Of a stretch of DNA of 64,000 nt, positions 37,857 through 47,294 are shown piece by piece. The DNA comes from Pseudomonas sp. efr-133-TYG-5 (lineage in GTDB: Bacteria; Pseudomonadota; Gammaproteobacteria; Pseudomonadales; Pseudomonadaceae), in assembly GCF_030209175.1 (NCBI RefSeq), contig NZ_JARVSM010000002.1:186001-250000 (forward strand), written 5' to 3'. The translations under genes and the position numbers were made by a program. Each line of letters opens with the position of its first letter. Position 1 is the first letter of the stretch. The notes beneath the pieces were generated by a model. It had not been told where the DNA came from. It saw nothing but the letters and a program-made list of their open reading frames with translations, and did not search any database.

Positions 37857-37964
37857 TGATCGTTGCCACGCTCTGCGTGGGAATGCAGCACAGCACGTTC
37901 TGCACCGACAAGCGGACGCCGAGCATCCCGGGAAGCGTTCCCACGCCGAGCATGGGAACCATCA
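37857..37964. repeat. Degenerate long inverted repeat between eatR and mpl
   Basis: TGATCGTTGCCACGCTCTGC at 37857-37876 is mirrored by CCGAGCATGGGAACCATCA at 37946-37964. Inner blocks GCGTGGGAAT and GTTCCCACGC also pair. The sequence type differs from the REP elements elsewhere in the window. It fills the gap between the mpl start and the eatR stop. Confidence 0.65.
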
Positions 37965-37974
37965 GGAGGGGGAT

Positions 37975-39885
37975 TCAGGCGGTTCGGGCGATCCCGTGCT
38001 TGCGCAACTTTCTGTACAGCGTATTGCGGCTGACGCCCAGTTGCTGCGCCGCGTGGGTCATGTGCCAGCGGGTTTGCTCCAGCGCCTCGAGCAGAGCCGA
38101 ACGCTCGGCGTCTTCCAGCGGATGAGCGGATTCCTTGATCGCTGATACGGCCGGCCGCCCCTGCCGAATCATCGCCGGCAAATCCTCCACCCCGATCCGC
38201 CCTTCATCACACAACGCCGCCAACGTACGCAGGACATTGCGCAACTGCCGCACATTGCCCGGCCAGTCGAACGTCAGCAACGCCTGGCGCGCCGACTCGT
38301 CGATCAGCAGCGTTTCATCGCCCGCCTCCTCGGCCAGCAGGAAATCCAGCAACTGCGCTTTATCACTGCGCTCGCGCAACGCCGGCAACGCCACTTCCAG
38401 CCCGTTGAGCCGGTAGTACAGATCCTCGCGGAAGCTGCCGTCGGCAACCCGTCCCAGCAGATTGCGGTGAGTCGCGCTGATGATCCGCACATTCACCGCT
38501 TCCGGCTCGCCGCCGATCGGCACCACTTGCCGATCTTCCAGCACCCGCAGCAGACGCGTCTGCAACGCCAGCGGCATGTCGCCGATTTCATCGAGAAACA
38601 ACGTGCCGCCATCGGCCTGCTGCAACTTGCCACGCATGCCGTCCTTGCGCGCGCCGGTGAAGCTGCCGCCGCGATAGCCGAACAGCTCGCTCTCGATCAG
38701 GCTCTCGGGGATGGCCGCACAGTTGAGCGCGACGAACGCCCTGCCCGACCGCTGACTGGCCTGATGCACCGCTTTGGCGAAGGCTTCCTTGCCGGAGCCG
38801 GTTTCCCCATTGATCAACAGCGGTACGTCGCGTTCGAACACGCGCAGGGCTTTGCGGAAGTCGGCTTGCAACGCCGCATCGCCGAGACAGATACCCGCCA
38901 AGCGCGGCGCCTCGGGGACAACCGGCGCCGGCATGCTCGGCAGCGGCTTGCGCGACTCGCCCCGCAACACGGCAAACAGATGCCGGCCATCGCGCGTGCG
39001 CAACGGCCAACTGGCGCTGGCATTGGCACTCGCCCGGCCAAGCAGCTCGTCCAGCGAGCAATCGAAAAACGCCTCCACCGGCTTGCCCAGCAAACCGCCG
39101 CGAATGTGTCCGAGCAGGTTCAGCGCGCTCTGGTTCACCGCACTGATCCGCCCCTCGCCATCGAACGCCAGCAAGCCTTCGCTGAACAGTCCGACGGACT
39201 CGGCCTGCAGATGGAAACGCAGCAACCATTGGTTATCGAAACAGCGCAGGAAGTAGCAGCTCTCAATCATCTTCGCCGACAGATTGACCAGCGCCATGGT
39301 GTGGAACTGGCTCTGGCGCGAGACATCCGGCCGTGCCGAGGACACATCGAGCACCGCCAGCAGTTCGCCGTGCGGGTCGAACACCGGGCTCGCCGAGCAG
39401 GTCAGGCCGGTGTGGCGGCCGCGAAAGTGTTCGTCCTGATGAATGGTCAGCGCCTGGCGTTCCACCAGGCACGTGCCGATACCGTTGGTGCCCTCGCAGG
39501 CTTCACTCCAGTCGGCGCCGAGCCACAGGCCGGCACGTTCGAAGATCCTGCGCTCGGCGGGCGCGGTGACGCAGTTGAGGATCACCCCACGCGCGTCGGT
39601 CAGCAGCACCGCATGACCGGCGCCGGACAGTTGTTGATGCAGGCTGCTCATTTCATTGCCGGCGATCTGCAACACCTGTTGCAGGCGCTCGCGGCTTTCG
39701 AGGACGCGCCCGTGTTCGAGCACGGTGGGCGCCATGCTCAGCGCAGGATCGAGGTGATAGTCCTCAAGGCAGCGCAGCCACGAGCGGGCAATCGAAGGAT
39801 CGGCTCCGGGCCCATGCAGGTGTGGCTTGCCCTGAGTGACGGTGAGCACCTGTCGGGCATGGCGACTCAAATGGTTGTCGTGCAT
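37975..39885 (-). CDS. eatR: Sigma-54-dependent activator EatR (AcoR-type)
   Basis: 636-residue enhancer-binding protein. Domains: an AcoR-like N-terminus, GAF (about 75-205), PAS (about 215-290), AAA+ (about 325-550) with Walker A GETGSGKEAFAK, the sigma-54 contact loop as GSFTGA (Ala to Ser variant of GAFTGA) and LFLDEIGDMPL, then a Fis-type HTH (MTHAAQQLGVSRNTLYRKLRKHG). Its position next to exaC-eat-eutBC and its type match EatR of P. aeruginosa (PA4021), which activates ethanolamine genes with RpoN. It is transcribed divergently from exaC. The 323-base region between them carries candidate enhancers and a sigma-54 promoter. Confidence 0.9.
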   Translation of the reverse strand: MHDNHLSRHARQVLTVTQGKPHLHGPGADPSIARSWLRCLEDYHLDPALSMAPTVLEHGRVLESRERLQQVLQIAGNEMSSLHQQLSGAGHAVLLTDARGVILNCVTAPAERRIFERAGLWLGADWSEACEGTNGIGTCLVERQALTIHQDEHFRGRHTGLTCSASPVFDPHGELLAVLDVSSARPDVSRQSQFHTMALVNLSAKMIESCYFLRCFDNQWLLRFHLQAESVGLFSEGLLAFDGEGRISAVNQSALNLLGHIRGGLLGKPVEAFFDCSLDELLGRASANASASWPLRTRDGRHLFAVLRGESRKPLPSMPAPVVPEAPRLAGICLGDAALQADFRKALRVFERDVPLLINGETGSGKEAFAKAVHQASQRSGRAFVALNCAAIPESLIESELFGYRGGSFTGARKDGMRGKLQQADGGTLFLDEIGDMPLALQTRLLRVLEDRQVVPIGGEPEAVNVRIISATHRNLLGRVADGSFREDLYYRLNGLEVALPALRERSDKAQLLDFLLAEEAGDETLLIDESARQALLTFDWPGNVRQLRNVLRTLAALCDEGRIGVEDLPAMIRQGRPAVSAIKESAHPLEDAERSALLEALEQTRWHMTHAAQQLGVSRNTLYRKLRKHGIARTA

Positions 39886-39977
39886 TTCTTATTATTCTCC
39901 CCGAAAGGTCGACGCAACCTCGCGCAGGCTGCTTCTGCACAGGGTTTCTGTTGGCTGAGCATCCTCCAGGCCGGCCG

Positions 39978-40052
39978 GCATTGCAATGCTGGCAAGACCG
40001 GCCGGTCACCGGCTGTGCCAATAACGGTACAAACTGTCACGTCCTCTGTACC
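39978..40052. promoter_or_regulatory. Candidate EatR enhancer sites
   Basis: Two dyads lie 75-165 bases upstream of the exaC sigma-54 promoter: the 12-bp perfect palindrome GCATTGCAATGC (39978-39989) inside a longer GGCCGG-flanked inverted repeat, and GGTACA-N15-TGTACC (40026-40052). The distance suits enhancer-binding proteins. That EatR binds here is inferred. Confidence 0.45.
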
Positions 40053-40126
40053 GAAACCCTCACAGATGCCGCCCGCCTGTCCGAGACAAACCGCGCAAGG
40101 CCTTGATTTGCCTGACCTGCAAGGCA

Positions 40127-40143
40127 GTGGCCCGACCTTTGCT
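40127..40143 (+). promoter_or_regulatory. Sigma-54 promoter of exaC
   Basis: GTGGCCCGACCTTTGCT agrees with YTGGCACGrNNNTTGCW at all but two positions, with the invariant GG and GC at correct spacing. The predicted transcript starts about ten bases later, giving a leader of roughly 55 bases before the exaC ATG. Confidence 0.85.
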
Positions 40144-40208
40144 CTACGCTTATAGCAAGCGCACTTGCGCGTTTCTCTAATAAGTACAAAGCCAAGGAGA
40201 ACATCATC

Positions 40209-41729
40209 ATGCGTTACGCTCACCCCGGTACTGAAGGCGCCAAGGTCTCGTTCAAGAGCAAGTACGGTAACTACATCGGCGGCGAGTTCGTCGCGCCTGT
40301 CAAAGGTCAGTACTTCACCAATACCTCGCCAGTCAATGGCCAGCCAATTGCCGAATTCCCCCGTTCCACTGCCGAAGACATCGACAAGGCACTGGACGCC
40401 GCCCACGCCGCCGCCGACGCGTGGGGCGCGACCTCCGTGCAGGCGCGTTCACTGATCCTGCTGAAAATCGCCGACCGCATCGAACAGAACCTCGAACTGC
40501 TGGCGATCACCGAAACCTGGGACAACGGCAAGGCCATCCGCGAAACCCTCAACGCCGACATCCCGCTGGCCGCCGACCATTTCCGCTACTTCGCCGGGTG
40601 CCTGCGCGCCCAGGAAGGCAGCGCTGCCGAAATCGACGGCAACACCGTGGCTTATCACATTCATGAACCGCTGGGCGTGGTCGGGCAGATCATCCCGTGG
40701 AACTTCCCGTTGCTGATGGCCGCGTGGAAACTCGCCCCGGCACTGGCCGCCGGCAACTGCGTGGTGCTCAAACCTGCCGAACAGACGCCACTGGGCATCT
40801 GTGTGCTGATGGAGCTGATCGGCGACCTGCTGCCGCCAGGTGTGCTCAACGTGGTGCAAGGCTTCGGCAAAGAGGCCGGTGAGGCGCTGGCCACCAGCAA
40901 GCGCATCGCCAAGATTGCCTTCACCGGCTCGACCCCGGTCGGCTCGCACATCATGAAATGCGCCGCCGAGAACATCATTCCATCCACCGTCGAACTGGGC
41001 GGCAAGTCGCCGAACATCTTCTTCGAAGACATCATGCAGGCCGAGCCGACCTTCATCGAAAAAGCCGCTGAAGGCCTGGTGCTGGCGTTCTTCAACCAGG
41101 GCGAAGTGTGCACCTGCCCGTCCCGGGCGCTGGTCCAGGAGTCGATCTATCCGCAGTTCATGGAAGCGGTGATGAAGAAAGTCAGCCAGATCAAGCGCGG
41201 CGATCCGCTGGACACCGAGACCATGGTCGGCGCGCAGGCGTCCGAGCAGCAATTCGACAAGATCCTGTCGTACCTGGAAATCGCCAAGGGCGAAGGCGCC
41301 GAACTGCTGACCGGCGGCAAGGTGGAAAAACTCGAGGGCAACCTGGCAACCGGCTATTACATCCAGCCGACCCTGCTCAAGGGCACCAACAAGATGCGCG
41401 TGTTCCAGGAAGAAATCTTTGGCCCGGTGGTGAGCATCACCACCTTCAAGGACGAAGCCGAAGCCTTGGCGATTGCCAACGACACCGAGTTCGGCCTCGG
41501 TGCCGGCCTCTGGACCCGCGACATCAACCGCGCCTACCGCGTGGGTCGGGCGATCAAGGCCGGCCGCGTATGGACCAACTGCTACCACCTGTACCCGGCG
41601 CACGCCGCGTTCGGCGGCTACAAGAAGTCCGGCGTCGGCCGTGAAACCCACAAAATGATGCTCGATCACTATCAGCAGACGAAAAACCTGCTGGTCAGCT
41701 ACGACATCAATCCGCTGGGCTTCTTCTAA
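40209..41729 (+). CDS. exaC: NAD-dependent acetaldehyde dehydrogenase (ExaC type)
   Basis: 506-residue aldehyde dehydrogenase that oxidises the acetaldehyde released from ethanolamine by EutBC to acetate. The ALDH motifs are [45 protein letters not shown] with the general-base Glu, and [16 protein letters not shown] with the catalytic Cys. The C-terminal [23 protein letters not shown] is typical of the ExaC/AcoD group. It follows a sigma-54 promoter and ends in a strong terminator-like hairpin. In P. aeruginosa the matching gene (PA4022) is activated by EatR. Confidence 0.93.
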   Translation: MRYAHPGTEGAKVSFKSKYGNYIGGEFVAPVKGQYFTNTSPVNGQPIAEFPRSTAEDIDKALDAAHAAADAWGATSVQARSLILLKIADRIEQNLELLAITETWDNGKAIRETLNADIPLAADHFRYFAGCLRAQEGSAAEIDGNTVAYHIHEPLGVVGQIIPWNFPLLMAAWKLAPALAAGNCVVLKPAEQTPLGICVLMELIGDLLPPGVLNVVQGFGKEAGEALATSKRIAKIAFTGSTPVGSHIMKCAAENIIPSTVELGGKSPNIFFEDIMQAEPTFIEKAAEGLVLAFFNQGEVCTCPSRALVQESIYPQFMEAVMKKVSQIKRGDPLDTETMVGAQASEQQFDKILSYLEIAKGEGAELLTGGKVEKLEGNLATGYYIQPTLLKGTNKMRVFQEEIFGPVVSITTFKDEAEALAIANDTEFGLGAGLWTRDINRAYRVGRAIKAGRVWTNCYHLYPAHAAFGGYKKSGVGRETHKMMLDHYQQTKNLLVSYDINPLGFF

Positions 41730-41735
41730 AACCCG

Positions 41736-41763
41736 GGGCAACACAGATGATTCTGTGTTGCCC
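41736..41763 (+). terminator. Terminator-like hairpin after exaC
   Basis: GGGCAACACAGA and TCTGTGTTGCCC form a perfect 12-bp stem with a TGAT loop seven bases after the stop codon. The T tract is short. It separates exaC from the eat operon, which has its own promoter. Confidence 0.7.
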
Positions 41764-41773
41764 TTCAAATAGC

Positions 41774-41869
41774 CATCGCTGGCAAGCCCGCTCCCACAGG
41801 GTTGGGGGTGAAATCAGATTTTGAGTTCAACCCGAATCACTGTGGGAGCTGGCTTGCCAGCGAAGGCGT
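41774..41869. repeat. REP pair between exaC and eat
   Basis: CGCTGGCAAGCCCGC-TCCCACA (41776-41797) and CTGTGGGAGCTGGCTTGCCAGC (41840-41861) face each other. They lie immediately upstream of the eat sigma-54 promoter, where an activator would be expected to bind. Confidence 0.85.
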
Positions 41870-41902
41870 CCTGACTGACACGACACCAAAGGCCTGGCCG
41901 CT

Positions 41903-41919
41903 CTGGCACGGGCCTTGCG
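41903..41919 (+). promoter_or_regulatory. Sigma-54 promoter of eat-eutB-eutC
   Basis: CTGGCACGGGCCTTGCG matches the consensus TGGCACG-N4-TTGC exactly. It lies 133 bases before the permease start and downstream of the exaC terminator, giving the permease-lyase operon its own RpoN control. Confidence 0.9.
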
Positions 41920-42035
41920 TATCCGTCATTCAGGTTTTGCACGAAAACTGCCGCTGCGTGAACAGCCCCCATTCACCTCAACCACTGCACCCGCAAGTCC
42001 AACAGATCGAACAATAAAAAAGACAGCGAGGACTT

Positions 42036-43406
42036 ATGACTTCCACCACACAGCTCAAACCCACACTCGGCACCCTGCACCTGTGGGGCATTGCCGTCGG
42101 CCTGGTGATTTCCGGCGAATACTTCGGCTGGAGTTACGGCTGGGGCACTGCCGGCACCCTGGGTTTCCTGGTCACGGCACTGATGGTCGCGACCATGTAC
42201 ACGTGCTTTATCTTCAGTTTCACCGAACTGACCACCGCAATTCCCCACGCCGGCGGGCCGTTTGCCTACAGCCGGCGCGCATTCGGCGAAAAAGGCGGAC
42301 TGATTGCCGGCATCGCCACGCTGATCGAATTCGTCTTCGCCCCGCCGGCCATCGCCATGGCCATCGGCGCCTACCTCAACGTGCAGTATCCGGAGCTGGA
42401 TCCGAAGGTCGCCGCCGTCGGCGCATATTTCGTGTTCATGACCCTGAACATCCTCGGCGTCAGCATCGCCGCGACCTTCGAACTGGTGGTCACCGTGCTG
42501 GCGGTCGCCGAACTGCTGGTGTTCATGGGCGTGGTCGCGCCGGGCTTCAGCTTCAGCAATTTCGTGCTCAACGGCTGGTCGGGTGCCAACGAGTTCAGCC
42601 TGGGCTCGATTCCCGGGATCTTTGCCGCGATTCCCTTTGCGATCTGGTTCTTCCTCGCCATCGAAGGCGCTGCCATGGCGGCCGAGGAAGCCAAGGACCC
42701 GAAACGCACGATTCCCAAGGCGTACGTCAGCGGCATCCTGACCCTGGTGTTCCTCGCCATCGGCGTGATGGTGATGGCCGGCGGCGTCGGCGACTGGCGG
42801 CAGCTGTCGAACATCAACGATCCGCTGCCGCAGGCGATGAAAGCCGTGGTCGGCAACAATTCGTCGTGGATGCACATGCTGGTGTGGATCGGCCTGTTCG
42901 GCCTGGTGGCAAGTTTCCACGGCATCATTCTCGGCTACTCACGGCAGTTCTTCGCTCTGGCCCGCGCCGGTTACCTGCCGAAGAGCCTGGCCAAGCTGTC
43001 GCGCTTCCAGACGCCGCACCGGGCGATCCTGGCCGGTGGCGTGATCGGCATCGCGGCGATCTACAGCGATGGCCTGGTCAACCTGCAAGGCATGACCCTG
43101 ACCGCCGCGATGATCACCATGTCGGTGTTTGGCGCGATCGTCATGTACATCATCAGCATGCTCAGTCTGTTCAAGCTGCGCAAAACCGAACCGAACCTGG
43201 AACGCACCTTCCGTGCCCCGGGCTATCCAGTGGTGCCGGCGATTGCGCTGTTCCTGGCGCTGGTGTGCCTGGTGGCGATGGCCTGGTTCAACACCTTGAT
43301 CGGTTGTGTGTTCCTCGGTTTCATGGCCGCTGGTTATCTGTACTTCCAGCTGACCGCCAAGCAACGCTCCGAGGCCCCGACAGACGCTATGCTCGAAGGT
43401 ATCTAG
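42036..43406 (+). CDS. eat: Ethanolamine permease (APC family)
   Basis: 456-residue, 12-segment amino acid-polyamine-organocation transporter. The start TLGTLHLWGIAVGLVISGEYFGWSYGWGTAG is the ethanolamine-permease signature. AEEAKDPKRTIPKAYVSGI and the SRQFFALARAGYLPKSLAKL loop are APC features. It imports ethanolamine for EutBC. An AGCGAGG ribosome site precedes the ATG. Cotranscribed with eutB across a 145-base gap that holds a short palindrome. Confidence 0.92.
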   Translation: MTSTTQLKPTLGTLHLWGIAVGLVISGEYFGWSYGWGTAGTLGFLVTALMVATMYTCFIFSFTELTTAIPHAGGPFAYSRRAFGEKGGLIAGIATLIEFVFAPPAIAMAIGAYLNVQYPELDPKVAAVGAYFVFMTLNILGVSIAATFELVVTVLAVAELLVFMGVVAPGFSFSNFVLNGWSGANEFSLGSIPGIFAAIPFAIWFFLAIEGAAMAAEEAKDPKRTIPKAYVSGILTLVFLAIGVMVMAGGVGDWRQLSNINDPLPQAMKAVVGNNSSWMHMLVWIGLFGLVASFHGIILGYSRQFFALARAGYLPKSLAKLSRFQTPHRAILAGGVIGIAAIYSDGLVNLQGMTLTAAMITMSVFGAIVMYIISMLSLFKLRKTEPNLERTFRAPGYPVVPAIALFLALVCLVAMAWFNTLIGCVFLGFMAAGYLYFQLTAKQRSEAPTDAMLEGI

Positions 43407-43464
43407 TTGCACCGGCAGCGGGCCGAATGCCCGGTGCCCGCTATATAGAAGTGCATGAAGATCC

Positions 43465-43498
43465 CCTGTGGAGGCGAGCAGGCTCGTCCCCACAGAGG
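43465..43498. repeat. Short REP-like palindrome before eutB
   Basis: CCTGTGGAGGCGAGC and GCTCGTCCCCACAGAGG form an inverted repeat related to the REP family but diverged. It lies between eat and eutB and may modulate their relative expression. Confidence 0.6.
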
Positions 43499-43551
43499 CT
43501 CATCTGCGGCACAACAGCAAATTGCAGTAAATGACTGGAGAACACCGCCCC

Positions 43552-44946
43552 ATGGCCGCATTTGCCCATTCCGTCGGCGCCCAGACCTACCGTTTCGACA
43601 GCCTCAAGGAGGTCATGGCCAAGGCCAGCCCGGCGCGCTCCGGGGACTTTCTGGCCGGGGTCGCCGCGCTCAACGACGGCGAACGCGTCGCCGCGCAGAT
43701 GGCGCTGGCCGACATCCCGCTCACGCATTTCCTGCAGGAAGCGCTGATCCCCTACGAAGCCGATGAAGTCACCCGGCTGATCATCGATAGCCATGACCAA
43801 CAGGCCTTCGCCGTGGTCAGCCACCTGACCGTCGGCGGTTTCCGCGACTGGCTGCTCAGCGACGCCGCCGATGAAACCAGCCTGCGCGCCCTCGCCCCTG
43901 GCCTGACCCCGGAAATGGTCGCTGCCGTGTCGAAGATCATGCGCGTGCAGGACCTGGTGCTGGTGGCGCAGAAAATCCGTGTGGTGACGAAATTTCGCGG
44001 CACCCTCGGCCTGCGCGGACGCCTGTCGACCCGCCTGCAGCCGAACCACCCCACCGACGAACCGGCGGGTATCGCCGCGAGCATTCTCGACGGCCTTCTG
44101 TACGGCAACGGCGACGCGATGATCGGCATCAACCCGGCCACCGACAGCATCGCCTCGATCTGCGCAATGCTGGAAATGCTCGACGCGATCATCCAGCGCT
44201 ACGACATCCCGACCCAGGCCTGCGTGCTGACCCACGTCACCACGTCGATCGAAGCGATCAACCGTGGCGTGCCGCTGGACCTGGTGTTCCAATCGATTGC
44301 CGGCACCGAAGCGGCGAACGCCAGTTTCGGCATCAACCTGAACATTCTCCAGGAAGGCTACGACGCCGGCCTGAGCCTCAACCGCGGCACCCTTGGGCAG
44401 AACCTGATGTATTTCGAGACCGGTCAGGGCAGCGCGCTGTCGGCCAACGCCCACCACGGCGTCGACCAGCAGACCTGCGAGACCCGGGCCTATGCCGTGG
44501 CGCGGCATTTCAAGCCGTTTCTGGTGAACACCGTCGTCGGCTTCATCGGTCCGGAGTACCTCTACAACGGCAAACAGATCATCCGCGCCGGCCTCGAGGA
44601 CCACTTCTGCGGCAAGCTGCTCGGCGTGCCGATGGGCTGCGACATCTGTTACACCAACCACGCCGAAGCCGACCAGGACGACATGGACACCCTGCTGACC
44701 CTGCTCGGGGTCGCCGGGATCAACTTCATCATGGGCATCCCCGGTTCCGACGACATCATGCTCAATTACCAGACCACCTCGTTCCACGACGCGCTCTACG
44801 CGCGCCAGACCCTGGGCCTGAAACCGGCGCCGGAATTCGAGCAATGGCTGGCGAACATGGGCATCTTCACCCAGGCGGACGGCAAGATCCGCTTCGGCAA
44901 CAACCTGCCGCCGGCCTTCCGCCAGGCCCTGGCGCAACTGGGATGA
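43552..44946 (+). CDS. eutB: Ethanolamine ammonia-lyase large subunit EutB
   Basis: Adenosylcobalamin-dependent subunit that splits ethanolamine to acetaldehyde and ammonia. The 464 residues match the P. aeruginosa protein. It begins [32 protein letters not shown]. Motifs include [40 protein letters not shown] and [25 protein letters not shown] 43552 is preferred by homology, with GGAG eleven bases upstream; ATG 43531 would add seven residues. No microcompartment shell genes are nearby, as expected for the Pseudomonas-type pathway. Confidence 0.97.
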   Translation: MAAFAHSVGAQTYRFDSLKEVMAKASPARSGDFLAGVAALNDGERVAAQMALADIPLTHFLQEALIPYEADEVTRLIIDSHDQQAFAVVSHLTVGGFRDWLLSDAADETSLRALAPGLTPEMVAAVSKIMRVQDLVLVAQKIRVVTKFRGTLGLRGRLSTRLQPNHPTDEPAGIAASILDGLLYGNGDAMIGINPATDSIASICAMLEMLDAIIQRYDIPTQACVLTHVTTSIEAINRGVPLDLVFQSIAGTEAANASFGINLNILQEGYDAGLSLNRGTLGQNLMYFETGQGSALSANAHHGVDQQTCETRAYAVARHFKPFLVNTVVGFIGPEYLYNGKQIIRAGLEDHFCGKLLGVPMGCDICYTNHAEADQDDMDTLLTLLGVAGINFIMGIPGSDDIMLNYQTTSFHDALYARQTLGLKPAPEFEQWLANMGIFTQADGKIRFGNNLPPAFRQALAQLG

Positions 44947-45776
44947 GTCGCATGGAAAAACCCCCTGTCGATCCACAGAACCCATGGCTGCAGCTGCGCC
45001 GCCTGACCCCGGCGCGGATCGCCCTCGGCCGTACCGGCACCAGTCTGCCAACCAGCGCCCAGCTGGATTTCCAGTTCGCTCACGCGCAGGCGCGAGATGC
45101 GGTGCATCTGCCGTTCGACCATGCCGGGCTCAGCGCGCAATTGAGCGAACGCGGGCGCGAGACTTTGTTGCTGCATAGCGCGGCGACCGATCGCAACAGC
45201 TATCTGCAACGCCCGGATCTGGGTCGCAAGCTCAGCGACGCCTCGGCGCAGACCCTGCGTGACTACGCTGCGGCGCACCCCGGCGGGGTCGACCTGGCGA
45301 TTGTGGTGGCTGACGGTCTGTCGGCGCTGGCGGTGCATCGGCATACCCTGCCGTTTCTGACCCGCCTGGAGGAGCAGATGAGCGCCGACGGCTGGTCGCT
45401 TGCCCCGGTGGTGCTGGTGGAACAGGGTCGAGTTGCTATCGGTGACGAGATCGGTCAGTTGCTGGGTGCAAAAATGGTCGTGATGCTGATTGGCGAGCGT
45501 CCGGGCCTCAGTTCCCCGGACAGCCTCGGTTTATATTTCACCTACAATCCCAAGGTCGGGCTGACCGATGCCTTCCGCAACTGCATCTCCAACGTCCGGC
45601 TCGAGGGCCTGAGCTACGGCATGGCGGCCCATCGCTTGCTGTATCTGATGCGCGAAGCCTGTCGACGCCAGCTGTCGGGGGTCAATCTGAAGGACGAGGC
45701 GCAGGTGCAGACGCTGGAGTCGGCGGACGGCGCCGATATGAAAGGCAATTTCCTGCTCGATCCGCCCCCTGCCTGA
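44943..45776 (+). CDS. eutC: Ethanolamine ammonia-lyase small subunit EutC
   Basis: 277-residue partner of EutB, completing the B12 binding site. It contains [64 protein letters not shown] and [18 protein letters not shown]. The start overlaps the eutB stop (ATGA), so the two subunits are coupled. Last gene of the eat-eutBC operon. Confidence 0.96.
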   Translation: MSRMEKPPVDPQNPWLQLRRLTPARIALGRTGTSLPTSAQLDFQFAHAQARDAVHLPFDHAGLSAQLSERGRETLLLHSAATDRNSYLQRPDLGRKLSDASAQTLRDYAAAHPGGVDLAIVVADGLSALAVHRHTLPFLTRLEEQMSADGWSLAPVVLVEQGRVAIGDEIGQLLGAKMVVMLIGERPGLSSPDSLGLYFTYNPKVGLTDAFRNCISNVRLEGLSYGMAAHRLLYLMREACRRQLSGVNLKDEAQVQTLESADGADMKGNFLLDPPPA

Positions 45777-45890
45777 ACCGTTTCCGCATTGCCTTTGAGC
45801 GCCGGTTTGAGGCAGGATCGACGCACGGCCGCAGGGTTTCCCATCGCCGTCAGAGCAGTTGAAGACAGCCACTTGAAGACGAGACCTATC

Positions 45891-46352
45891 ATGCGGATTA
45901 TTCAAGCGACCCTCGAACACCTGGATTTGTTGACCCCGTTGTTCGTCAAATATCGCGAGTTCTACGGTTCCCTGCCTTATCCCGATTCGTCCCGCGCCTT
46001 TCTGGAAAAACGCCTGCGACGCAAGGAATCGGTGATCTACCTGGCCCTGGCCGATGACGACGACAAGAAACTCATGGGTTTCTGCCAGCTCTATCCGAGC
46101 TTCTCCTCGCTGTCGCTCAAGCGCGTGTGGATTCTCAACGACATTTACGTCGCCGAAGACGCTCGCCGCCAACTGGTCGCCGACCACCTGATCCGCACCG
46201 CGAAGAAAATGGCCAAGGAAACCCAGGCCGTGCGCATGCGTGTGTCCACCAGCAGCAACAATGAGGTGGCCCAGAAAACCTACGAGTCCATCGGCTTCAA
46301 GGAAGACACCGAGTTCAAGAACTACGTGCTGCCGATCAGCGACGAGCTCTGA
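45891..46352 (+). CDS. GNAT-family N-acetyltransferase
   Basis: 153 residues with GNAT features: an acceptor-side N-terminus (MRIIQATLEHLDLLTPLFVKYREFYG), the KRVWILNDIYVAEDARRQLVADHLI region holding the acetyl-CoA pyrophosphate loop in a degenerate form, and NEVAQKTYESIGFKEDTEFKNYVL. The substrate is unknown. ATG 45891 fits homologues; the longer reading from 45789 lacks a ribosome site. Confidence 0.88.
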   Translation: MRIIQATLEHLDLLTPLFVKYREFYGSLPYPDSSRAFLEKRLRRKESVIYLALADDDDKKLMGFCQLYPSFSSLSLKRVWILNDIYVAEDARRQLVADHLIRTAKKMAKETQAVRMRVSTSSNNEVAQKTYESIGFKEDTEFKNYVLPISDEL

Positions 46353-46525
46353 CCCCAGCAGCTCGCAGCCGCCGGCAGTGCCTGCGCAAATGCAGGCGCT
46401 GCCGAGACTCGGGCCGCGTTCGGACAATCTTCCGGTCTTTCATCAAGCCGAACGCCTGCCTGACATTTGTTCACACCCCGACATCCCCCGCTACAAAACC
46501 AACGCGCTTTTCACCTCTCAGACCG

Positions 46526-46531
46526 TATAAT
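46526..46531 (+). promoter_or_regulatory. -10 element upstream of dedA-mtfA
   Basis: Perfect TATAAT 102 bases before the DedA start. No clear -35. It lies in a 281-base gap that otherwise shows no gene. Confidence 0.45.
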
Positions 46532-46633
46532 CCCGAGCTTTCCGACTTGTAAGAAAAACTACACCCCGCTGTAGGCTTACACGACGTCATCCGCACAGGC
46601 CTGCCGAGTCGGGCCATCACCACAGGTGCCCCC

Positions 46634-47290
46634 ATGGATTTCAACCCGCTCGACCTAATCCTGCATCTCGACGTTTACCTCGACTTGCTGGTAACCAACT
46701 ACGGGCCGTGGATCTACGCCATCCTGTTTCTGGTGATCTTCTGCGAAACCGGGCTGGTGGTGATGCCGTTCCTGCCGGGCGACTCGCTGCTGTTCATCGC
46801 AGGTGCCGTGGCGGCTGGCGGTGGTATGGATCCGGTGCTGCTGGCAGGGCTGCTGATGCTCGCGGCGATCCTTGGCGACAGCACCAATTACGTGATCGGA
46901 CGAACGGCGGGGGAAAAACTCTTCAGCAACCCGAACTCGAAAATCTTCCGTCGCGATTACCTGCAACAGACCCACGATTTCTACGACAAGCACGGCGGCA
47001 AAACCGTGACCCTGGCGCGCTTCCTGCCCATCATCCGTACCTTCGCGCCGTTCGTCGCCGGTGTGGCGAAGATGCCCTACCCGCGTTTCTTCGGGTTCAG
47101 CGTGTTCGGGACGGTGTTGTGGGTCGGCGGCCTGGTCACCCTGGGCTACTTCTTCGGCAACGTGCCATTTATCAAGAAAAACCTGTCGTTGCTGGTGGTC
47201 GGGATCATCCTGCTGTCGCTGGTACCGATGATTATCGGCGTGATCCGCAGCCGTCTCGGCGGCGCCGGTTCCAAAGCCGAAACGCGCTGA
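46634..47290 (+). CDS. DedA family membrane protein
   Basis: 218 residues, about five membrane segments. DedA/VTT motifs: FCETGLVVMPFLPGDSLLFIAGAVAA, LGDSTNYVIGRTAG, FYDKHGGKTVTLARFLPIIRTFAPFVAG with the essential Glu, Asp and Arg residues. Members recycle undecaprenyl phosphate or other lipids across the inner membrane. It is followed by mtfA after four bases, so they form one transcript. It is distinct from the DedA-PAP2 fusion at 23099. Confidence 0.95.
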   Translation: MDFNPLDLILHLDVYLDLLVTNYGPWIYAILFLVIFCETGLVVMPFLPGDSLLFIAGAVAAGGGMDPVLLAGLLMLAAILGDSTNYVIGRTAGEKLFSNPNSKIFRRDYLQQTHDFYDKHGGKTVTLARFLPIIRTFAPFVAGVAKMPYPRFFGFSVFGTVLWVGGLVTLGYFFGNVPFIKKNLSLLVVGIILLSLVPMIIGVIRSRLGGAGSKAETR

Positions 47291-47294
47291 ACCG

